DNA of 64,000 nucleotides from Adiantum capillus-veneris (taxonomy: Eukaryota; Streptophyta; Polypodiopsida; Polypodiales; Pteridaceae), in NCBI GenBank assembly GCA_014529385.2, contig CM043945.1:4763312-4827311 (forward strand), given 5' to 3'. Within the stretch, counting starts at the first letter, position 1, and each line of letters begins with the position of its first letter. Positions 56,622 to 64,000 of the stretch are shown here, piece after piece. A model generated the notes under the pieces. That model did no database searches, was not told where the DNA came from, and worked only from the letters and a program-made list of their open reading frames with translations. The translations under genes were made by a program, and so were the position numbers.

Positions 56622-59600
56622 TTCTATTATCGTCCTGGGAGGTCAAATATGACCTATGGGACCAAATGAACATGTCAGGTGGTGTGAGTGGAGTTCATAA
56701 GTGACTCTCGATGCTCAAAAATGGCTGAAATGAGCGTCGCAATAGAGAGTCCACATCGTGGTTGGGAGAGGAAGGTATGTAGGGAGAGCTCATGGCTGAA
56801 TATATGGGGAAAAGAGGACCTAATGTGGTCAAAAGCTGAGCACTCAAGTAGTGTGTGGTACTCACTCTCTCGCACTTGACGAGGGCATAAGGTGCAAAGT
56901 CGATGACACTCCTCGCCAGTGCCCCAACGTCCTGTCTCGCAGCGTAGAGAATGGGAGCTAAGACGAATGGAGGCAATGGTGCGGATCGCACTCAACGGGA
57001 TGGGCTCAAGGATGTAGGAAGGGGTTCGGTTACCTCGTTCCGAGAAGAAGAGAGATTTGTAGTTTGGGGCAACGTGCGTGGTGTAATGGCTGAAGCGAGA
57101 ACCTCCAGATTTCTCCCAAGCCATGATACATTGGCGTTGTAAGAAGGCCTCATTAACTTGGGAGTCGATCGACGCATCCTTGACCAAGTGACATGCATTC
57201 CATCTTCCAAACCATTTCTTGATATCAAGCATCCACCCCGAACTTAGTATTTTGCTCTTGCATGTCTTTTGAACCTTTTGACTTGCTTCATATGCGATTC
57301 TAGGAAGTCGATGCAAAGGGCTACGTTGTGTCTTACGCATGTACTCCACAACCCTTTCCATGCCCAAGACCTCAATGGGAAGCGATCCGGACTCAAGAAG
57401 TAAGAGCATGTAGGGTGTTTGTGTCTTGACTTGGAGAAAGTTGGTGAGAAAACGCTTTTGGACATTCTCAAACTCTTTCCAAGTAGACTTCCCGATGCTT
57501 CCACCCCACACCTCCACTCCATAAAGAAGCACCGGTGTCACCAATGTGTCAAAGAGGTACTTTTTGAGAGCCCAACACTTGATCTCTCCTGCATTGCACA
57601 TGTTCTCAAATGCATAATAAGCCCTCTTTCCGGCTTCCAAGCGACGCATTGCACAATCCTTCCATTTATGATTGGATGGAACCTCAAGGCCAAGGTACTT
57701 GAAGTGATCTACCACTTCAAGTTTCTCATTGTTGTATACAATGCATGGATTTTCGTCATTGAGGGTCTTTACAAGCATAACCTTGGTTTTGGATCCATTC
57801 ACGATCAGCCCGCTATGTAGGCAAAAGCGTTCCAAGACACTCATAAGCTTTTGTGTATCTTCTAAGGTATGTGCCAAGAGCACTACATCATCAGCATAAA
57901 GCAAAAGCATGATCACCGCATTTCCAATCTTAACCTCTTCTATGCCTTCTTGCTGCATAAAATCAAGAACCATGTATTCCAATTCATCAATGAGTAGCCC
58001 AAAGAGGGTTGGGGAAAGTGGGCATCCTTGTTTGACACCAATAGTGCTTGCAAAAAATTCTGAAATTCCATCTCCCATACGTAATCGACATATCAATTTT
58101 TGGTAGATGCGAAAGACTGCATGCATAAATTCTCTCGGCACTTGAAGGCTTTGCATACGTCTCCAAAGATTTCCTCGCGGTACCATGTCAAAAGCTTTCT
58201 TGAAATCCACAAAGCAACAATACAACTTTTTTCCTTTCAATCGAGACGCTTCCATAAGAACTCGAAGAGTGACAAGGTGATCAATAGTGCTATGATGCTT
58301 TCGAAAACCTGCTTGGCCAAGCGCACGTTTGCCATTCTTTTCAGCCCATTCACTTATCTTCATCTCCATGATACATCCAAATAACTTTGCCATCAAAGAA
58401 CCAACCATTATAGTGCGATAGTTGTTCACATTGTTTACATCTCCTCCTTTGTGCAAAGGTTTGATCCAATTTGCACTCCAATCATGAGGCATGCCATACT
58501 GAAGTGCAAGGTTAAACATATCGCATATCCAATATCGTGTTTTCTTGCTTGTCCATTTAATCATTTCAGCCTTGACACCTTGAAGGTCACCTGCCTTGCG
58601 AGTAGCAAGTTTCTCAAGCGCGCGGCATACATCTTCAATGGTAAAGAAGGGAGACATAAATGGAAGGGAGCTACAACCCTCCATCTTATCAGCATTGGGT
58701 TGCTCATAGAGGTTCTTACAATGCATATACATATCCTCAAGAGTCAAGTCACCAAAGCTCTCAACGCGCTTGCCTTTTAGATTTTGCCAAAACTTGCCAC
58801 ATGCATGTGCTTTCTCTTGTGCTAAAAGAAGTTGTTTTTCGACTTCCCACCTTCTCCTCTTCTTTTGAACAAGTGCTTTGTATGTGTGTGAACATTCCAA
58901 GTAAACTTCCTTGTCTTTGATTGCATCCAATCTTAGCAAGCGTTTTCGGGCTTGACTACATTCCATGTCAAACCATTTCTTCTTGGTGCTACCCTTCTTA
59001 GACCTTTTGCAAGACATGTGTTTCGCCAAAAAGCATTCCTTCGCACAAGAGAAAATTACTTCTTTGAAAACTTTCCACTTGCATTCTAATGTTGGGCTCC
59101 CTTGATGCTCTATCATGCTTAACATTTGGTCCACCATATCAGCATATATAAGTGCTCGTTTGAAGTCTAGACGTAGGTACAAATGATTCACATCATGATT
59201 GGAGGCTACATGCTCGGGCCGTTTACCACACTTGAGGTCAATACATAACATCCTATGATCCGATTCCGGATTCCATTCACCAAGTGTAAAGCTTTGTATG
59301 CATTCTAGAGTGGCTTCTGAGAACAACATATAGTCAATCACGCTAGCACCATTGTGCTTTCTACATGTAAAGTCATTGGTGCCTTGCCATAGAGATACAC
59401 CATTTGCAATGAGCATTCCGGTACTATTGCACATATGTAGAAGTGACTTTCCATAGTGATCCACTTCTTTTGCATCATTAGAACTTCGATTATACATGTA
59501 TGAGTCATCCACTCTTCTTGATACATGCGGCATGTCGACTTGTTGTGTGTCGTGTTGTAACATATTTGTGCGAGCATTCATGTCTCCAAAAACAATGACT

Positions 59601-60053
59601 TCACCTTGATCCTTGTAATAAGCAATGTCTTCCTCTAGTTCAACAAAGGGCTGATCTCTTCATATTCAAGCGAGCATAAAAGTTGGAGTCATAGTGAGGA
59701 ATGTAGCAGCCGGCCACAAACATGACTTGACCATTTGGTGGGCTGATTTTCAGCCATAAGTAGCGTTTATACTTATCTTCTTTGACAATGGAAACATCTT
59801 TCAAACCCTTTTTGGTCATACATGCTATGCCTCCTTGGCCTCTTCGTTGCTTTGCATTTTTGGCCCACATCAAAGAATGTACATCGTATTTGTCAAATCC
59901 AAGAATTCGTTGCGCATCATGCTCCCATGTTTCGACAAGAAGTATCACATCGGAGTCATTGGTAAGCTCATGAATGCCAATTCCCGCATTCCATGGATAC
60001 CCGTTACAATTCCAAAAGCTTATTCGCAAGCGTGAGTTGGTCTCATAGATCAT
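56622..60053 (-). mobile_element. LINE-A (non-LTR retrotransposon)
   Basis: Endonuclease plus reverse transcriptase element. Its 3' sequence (ATTATCGTCC, GGTCAAATATGACCTATGGG on the plus strand) is shared with LINE-B at 60657. Tail is GATA/GA repeat rather than poly(A). Confidence 0.9.
56675..60053 (-). pseudogene. LINE-A endonuclease-reverse transcriptase ORF with one frameshift
   Basis: Starts at ATG 60053 with LRISFWNCNGYPW, the usual opening of an APE-type endonuclease, then LLVETWEHD (catalytic Glu). The frame breaks near 59640, probably by a 2-bp loss compared with LINE-B. From 59581 it continues with MNART and ESDHRMLCIDL (catalytic His). Reverse transcriptase motifs: NYRTIMVGSLMAKL, FVDFKKAFDMVPR (first catalytic Asp), GVKQGCPLSPTLFG and LLLYADDVVLLAHT (Asp pair). 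The C-terminus has CTLCPRQVRESEYHTLLEC, a CCHC-like zinc motif. No RNase H. Otherwise well preserved. Confidence 0.92.
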
Positions 60054-60146
60054 GTGTCCCTATTTGTTGGGTGGACTTGCATCCTCCTCAAGTGCCTTTT
60101 CTTCTTGAGATGATACCTTAACCTTCTTGCTTCTTTCCTCGTATGC

Positions 60147-60147
<1 letters not shown>

Positions 60148-60240
<93 letters not shown>
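60148..60240. repeat. (GT)n(GA)n microsatellite upstream of LINE-A
   Basis: About 25 GT units then about 21 GA units on the plus strand, roughly 95 bp beyond the LINE-A start codon. Confidence 0.95.
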
Positions 60241-60242
<2 letters not shown>

Positions 60243-60606
60243 ATCACATTGTGTGTATACATGTGTGCATACACATGTACATTTATGAGGAGGAGAGAGA
60301 GAAAGAAATATTTTACCATTGAGCTCACACACTTTTCAAATTTTCAAGATATTATTTTTTGACATTAGTATATTTTTAAAAGGATAGCTAAAGTTTTTCA
60401 CCAACAAAAAATAGATTAAATGCCCGACAAAGACCAACCCTCACATTAACTCCTCAAATTGGTAGAGAGATTTCCCAGTTGATGGACCTTTTATCAATTC
60501 TTGGATATTTTTTTCTTCTTATGTTTAAGAGTTAACATGTGGGCCATGCTTAAAAATCTATAAATTCCTTAAATTTTGCAAACGAAGGTTGCAATCTAAA
60601 ATCAAC
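60241..60606. other. Spacer between the two LINEs
   Basis: AT-rich, no gene seen; may include the LINE-A 5' end. Confidence 0.45.
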
Positions 60607-60656
60607 GAGAGAGAGAGAGAGAGAGATAGATAGATATATAGATAGATTTTATTATC
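60607..60656. repeat. (GA)n/(GATA)n at the 3' end of LINE-B
   Basis: Ten GA units then irregular GATA units adjoining ATTATCGTCC, the same junction as in LINE-A. Confidence 0.9.
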
Positions 60657-63600
60657 GTCCTCGGAGGTCAAATATGACCTATGGGACCAAAGTTACATGT
60701 GATGTAGTATGTGTATGGCTGATGAGTGACTCTCGATGCTCCAAAATTGTAGTGATGAGAGTCGCAATGGAGAGCCCACACTTTGGCTGGGAGAGGAAAG
60801 TGTGTAGGTCTAAGTTATGGCTGAAAATGTGAGAGAAGCAAGTTCGGATGTGATCAAAAGCTGAGCACTCTAGTAGTGTGTGGTACTCAGACTCTCGAAC
60901 TTGCACTGAGCATAATGTGCACAATCGATTTGACTCTTCTCCATTGCCCCAACGCCCTATCTCGCATCGAAGGAAATGGGAGCTAAGCCGAATTGCTGCG
61001 ATAGTGCGTATCGCGGACAAGGGAATAGGCTCAAGCATGTAAGTGTGAGTACGGTTTCCTCTCTCAGTGAAGAACATGGTTTTGTAGTTGGGGGCAATAT
61101 AGGTGGTGTAATGTATGAAGCGTGACCCACCGGATTTCTCCCAAGCCGTAATACATTGGCGTTGTAGAAAAGCTTCATTCACTTGAGAGTCAATTGAAGC
61201 ATCATGTAGCAAGTGTAATGCATCCCATCTCCCAAACCACTTCTTTATGTCTTGCATCCATCCCGTGCTCAAGATCTTGCTTTTATGTGTCTTTTGAACT
61301 TTTTTTCTTGCTTCCCATGCAATTGTAGGAAGTCGATGTGAGGGGTTTTGACGCATCTTTATCATGTACTCCACAACCCTTTCCATGCCCATAACCTCAA
61401 TTGGAAGAGATCCCGACTCAAGAAGTAGGAGCATATATGGTGTTTGTGTCTTAACTTGGAGAAAGTTTGTAAGAAAACGTTTTTGGACATTCTCAAACTC
61501 TTTCCAAGTAGACTTTGAGATGCTCCCACCCCACACTTCAACTCCATAAAGAAGAACCGGTGTCACCAATGCATCAAAAAGATACTTCTTGAGAACCCAA
61601 CACTTGATGTTTCCCGCATTACACATGTTCTCAAATGCATAATATGCTCTCTTTCCCGCTTCCAAACGACGCATAGCACATTCATGCCACTTGTGATTGG
61701 ATGGAACCTCAAGGCCAAGGTACTTAAAGCTGTCAACAACTTCAAGTGTCTCGTTGTTGTACACAATGCATGGCTTCTCCTTATGGTTGGTTTTCACAAG
61801 CATAACCTTTGTTTTGGATTCATTTACAATCAGCCCACTATGCAAGCAAAAGTTCTCAAGGACAACCATAAGCTTTTGTGCATCTTCTAAAGTGTGTGCT
61901 AGAAGCACTACATCATCCGCATACAACAAAAGCATGATTACCACATTGCAAATAGTGACCTCTTCAATGCCTTCTTCTTGCATAAAGTCAAGTACCATTT
62001 GTTCCAATTGATCGATGCATAGACCAAAGAGAGTTGGTGACAATGGACATCCTTGTTTAACCCCAATAGTGCTTACAAAAATTTCTGAAATTTCTCTTCC
62101 CATGCGCAATTGACAAATCACCTTCTCATAGATTCGAGAAACCGCAAGCATAAACTCACTTGGCACTTGGAGTTCTTCCATCCTTCTCCACAAATTGTTA
62201 CGTGGAATCATATCAAAGGCTTTCTTAAAGTCCACAAAACAACAATACAATCGCTTGCCTTTCAACCGACTTTCCTCCATGAGAACACGAAGAGTGACAA
62301 GATGATCAATGGTGCTATGGCATCGACGAAAACCCGCTTGTCCCTTTGCACGCTTGTCATTCTCTTCAGCCCAATCACTCAATTTCATCTCCATTATGCA
62401 CCCAAATAACTTTGCCATAAGAGACCCAATCATTATAGTCCGGTAGTTGCTTACATTCTTTACATCCCCTCCTTTATGCAAAGGCTTAACCCAATTAGTA
62501 CTCCAATCATAAGGCATACCATGTTGAAGTGCAAGGTTGAACATATCACACATCCACTCATGGGTAAAATCTCCCGTCCATTTGATCATCTCCGGCTTGA
62601 TACCTTGAAGATCTCCCGCTTTGCGAGTGGCCAACTTTTCAAGCCCACCGCATACATCCTCAATAGTAAAAAAAGACGGCATACATGGGAGTGAACCATA
62701 AAATGGCATTTTTTCAGTATTTTCTTGCTCATATAATTGCCTACAATGTGTGTACATATCCACTGGACTCAAGTTACCAAAATTCTCAACCCGCTTGCCT
62801 CTCAAGTTTCTCCAAAATCTTCCACATGCATGTGCCTTTTCTTGGACTTGAAATTCTTGTTGCTTTACTTCCCATCTTCTTCTCTTCTTTTGAATCAATG
62901 CCTTGTATGTATGCAAATGACTTTGATAGTTGTCTTTGTCCATAGTTGCATCAAGCTTTATCAAGGACTTTCGAGCATCTTGACATTCTTTATCAAACCA
63001 CCTTTTGCGTGATCTATCTTTGTTGATACCATGGGGATGCTTTATGGCAAAGCATTCCTCCGCACAAGAACAAATAGCTTTCTTGAAAGCTTCCCATTTA
63101 GTTTCCAATGGTGCATCACATTGAAGCTTTGTCATCCATAATTTTTGCTCAACCATTTCAATGTACATTGGTGCCCGTTTGAAATCCATACATAGTGATA
63201 ACTTCTCTTTCCTTTGGCTGAGATTATCATGCTTAGTTGCTTCTCCACATGAAAGGTCAATACATAAGGTGCGATGGTCGGATTCCGGGGTCCATTGACC
63301 AAACATAAAACTCTTTATGCGATACATGATGGCTTCAGAGAGTAGCATATAGTCAATCACACTATCCCCATTATGTCTTCTACATGTAAATCCATTGGTT
63401 CCACTCCACAAAGATACACCATTGGCAATGAGCATACCCGTGCTATTACACATGTGTAAAAGTAACTTTCCATAGTGATCCGGCTCTTTCTCATCCATTG
63501 AAGTACGATCATACAAGTGAACTTCCTCCAACTCCCTTGAAATGTATGGCATATCAAATTGTTGAGTATCATGTTGCAATGTTTTTGTGCGAGCATTCAT

Positions 63601-64000
63601 ATCCCCAAATACAATAACATCACCTTCACCTTTGAAATAAGCAATGTCCTCTTCCAAATCAGAAAATGGTTGATCTCTATCCATGCAAGCATAAAAGGGA
63701 GAATCATGATGAGGAATGTAGCAACCGGCTACAAAAATGGGTGCTCTTTTTGGTGTCATAATTTTCAGCCATACATAACGTTTGTACTTGTCATCTTTCA
63801 CAATTGATACAAAATCTTCCAATCCTTTCTTAACCATACATGCTAACCCTCCTTGTCCTCTTCGTTGCTTGAGATTCTTTGACCACATCAATGAATGTAC
63901 ATTGTAATCCTCCAAGCCGTTAATCCTTTGTGTATCATGCTCCCAAGTTTCAACAAGAAGTACAACATCGGCTTTGCTTGTTAGTTCATCAATGCCAACC
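60657..64000 (-). mobile_element. LINE-B (non-LTR retrotransposon), runs off the right edge
   Basis: Second copy of the LINE-A family in the same orientation. Coding is uninterrupted to the window end; its 5' end lies outside. Confidence 0.92.
60679..64000 (-). CDS. LINE-B endonuclease-reverse transcriptase, open frame, 5' end outside window
   Basis: More than 1,080 residues without a stop; sequence before the first apparent start (LLVETWEHDTQRI) still matches LINE-A, so the true start is beyond the edge. APE-type endonuclease: FVAGCYIPHHD, VIVFGDMNARTKT and ESDHRTLCIDL. Reverse transcriptase: NYRTIMIGSLMAKLFG, CCFVDFKKAFDMIPR, GVKQGCPLSPTLFGLCIDQL and LLLYADDVVLLAHT with both catalytic Asp, then FKYLGLEVPSNHKW. 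C-terminal zinc motif CTLCSVQVRESEYHTLLEC. It would nick the target and copy its RNA in place. Looks capable of function from what is visible, unlike the other elements. Confidence 0.93.
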   Translation of the reverse strand, partial: VGIDELTSKADVVLLVETWEHDTQRINGLEDYNVHSLMWSKNLKQRRGQGGLACMVKKGLEDFVSIVKDDKYKRYVWLKIMTPKRAPIFVAGCYIPHHDSPFYACMDRDQPFSDLEEDIAYFKGEGDVIVFGDMNARTKTLQHDTQQFDMPYISRELEEVHLYDRTSMDEKEPDHYGKLLLHMCNSTGMLIANGVSLWSGTNGFTCRRHNGDSVIDYMLLSEAIMYRIKSFMFGQWTPESDHRTLCIDLSCGEATKHDNLSQRKEKLSLCMDFKRAPMYIEMVEQKLWMTKLQCDAPLETKWEAFKKAICSCAEECFAIKHPHGINKDRSRKRWFDKECQDARKSLIKLDATMDKDNYQSHLHTYKALIQKKRRRWEVKQQEFQVQEKAHACGRFWRNLRGKRVENFGNLSPVDMYTHCRQLYEQENTEKMPFYGSLPCMPSFFTIEDVCGGLEKLATRKAGDLQGIKPEMIKWTGDFTHEWMCDMFNLALQHGMPYDWSTNWVKPLHKGGDVKNVSNYRTIMIGSLMAKLFGCIMEMKLSDWAEENDKRAKGQAGFRRCHSTIDHLVTLRVLMEESRLKGKRLYCCFVDFKKAFDMIPRNNLWRRMEELQVPSEFMLAVSRIYEKVICQLRMGREISEIFVSTIGVKQGCPLSPTLFGLCIDQLEQMVLDFMQEEGIEEVTICNVVIMLLLYADDVVLLAHTLEDAQKLMVVLENFCLHSGLIVNESKTKVMLVKTNHKEKPCIVYNNETLEVVDSFKYLGLEVPSNHKWHECAMRRLEAGKRAYYAFENMCNAGNIKCWVLKKYLFDALVTPVLLYGVEVWGGSISKSTWKEFENVQKRFLTNFLQVKTQTPYMLLLLESGSLPIEVMGMERVVEYMIKMRQNPSHRLPTIAWEARKKVQKTHKSKILSTGWMQDIKKWFGRWDALHLLHDASIDSQVNEAFLQRQCITAWEKSGGSRFIHYTTYIAPNYKTMFFTERGNRTHTYMLEPIPLSAIRTIAAIRLSSHFLRCEIGRWGNGEESNRLCTLCSVQVRESEYHTLLECSAFDHIRTCFSHIFSHNLDLHTFLSQPKCGLSIATLITTILEHRESLISHTHTTSHVTLVP

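Noticed and set aside
56443-56673. Minus-strand ORF made of Ser-Leu repeats
   Set aside because: Translation of the GA microsatellite, not a gene.
60050-60332. Two overlapping minus-strand ORFs with Ser-Leu and His-Thr repeats
   Set aside because: Translations of the (GT)n(GA)n tract next to LINE-A.

Overview
This window looks like nuclear DNA of a land plant with a large, repeat-filled genome. The evidence is a Ty1/copia fragment, four Ty3/gypsy elements (two with two RNase H domains each, two with a third ORF after integrase), spliceosomal-type introns in a broken gene, a rolling-circle Helentron, and two LINEs. I see no rRNA, tRNA or clearly intact host gene. A non-seed plant such as a fern is my guess, made from the mix of elements only.

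Layout. 1-1372: 3' end of a copia element and its short LTR. 1373-3073: nothing recognised. 3074-5373 and 50621-50908: two halves of one decayed multi-exon gene, split by a 45-kb nest. The nest is four levels of gypsy insertion. Element 1 (minus, LTRs 5374-6595 and 49397-50620) landed in the gene. Element 2 (plus, LTRs 10938-11341 and 48006-48407) landed in the gag region of element 1. Element 3 (plus, LTRs 11443-13010 and 19149-20727) landed in the leader of element 2. Element 4 (minus, LTRs 23001-23931 and 41632-42563) landed in the protease of element 2. Matching target duplications are visible each time (ACGA; CCATG/CCACG; ACGT; GGAAT/GGAAC). Where coding sequence was hit, the reading frame resumes if the insert and one duplication are removed.

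50937-51387: a minus-strand gene fragment. 51534-55549: a Helentron-like element (PIF1-type helicase plus endonuclease domain), itself split by a 1,320-bp TIR element with TTAA target duplication. 56525-64000: two same-orientation (minus) LINEs whose 3' ends run into GATA/GA repeats. The right-hand LINE is open through the window edge.

The most unusual object is element 4. It is about 19.6 kb and appears bipartite: leader with a palindrome cluster, then gag-pro-RT-RNase H-(two H2C2 modules)-integrase, then a second retropepsin-like ORF, an internal polypurine tract nearly identical to the 3' one, a second palindrome cluster and a long coiled-coil 3' ORF. The 24-bp palindrome (half-site AGACATCCTACG plus its complement) occurs eight times, four ahead of gag and four ahead of the 3' ORF. 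Its changes lie mainly at the central CG dinucleotides.

A second window-wide pattern is decay by C-to-T change. Almost every premature stop in the broken genes and elements is TAA, TAG or TGA where CAA, CAG or CGA would restore the frame. This fits methylation-driven deamination of silenced repeats.
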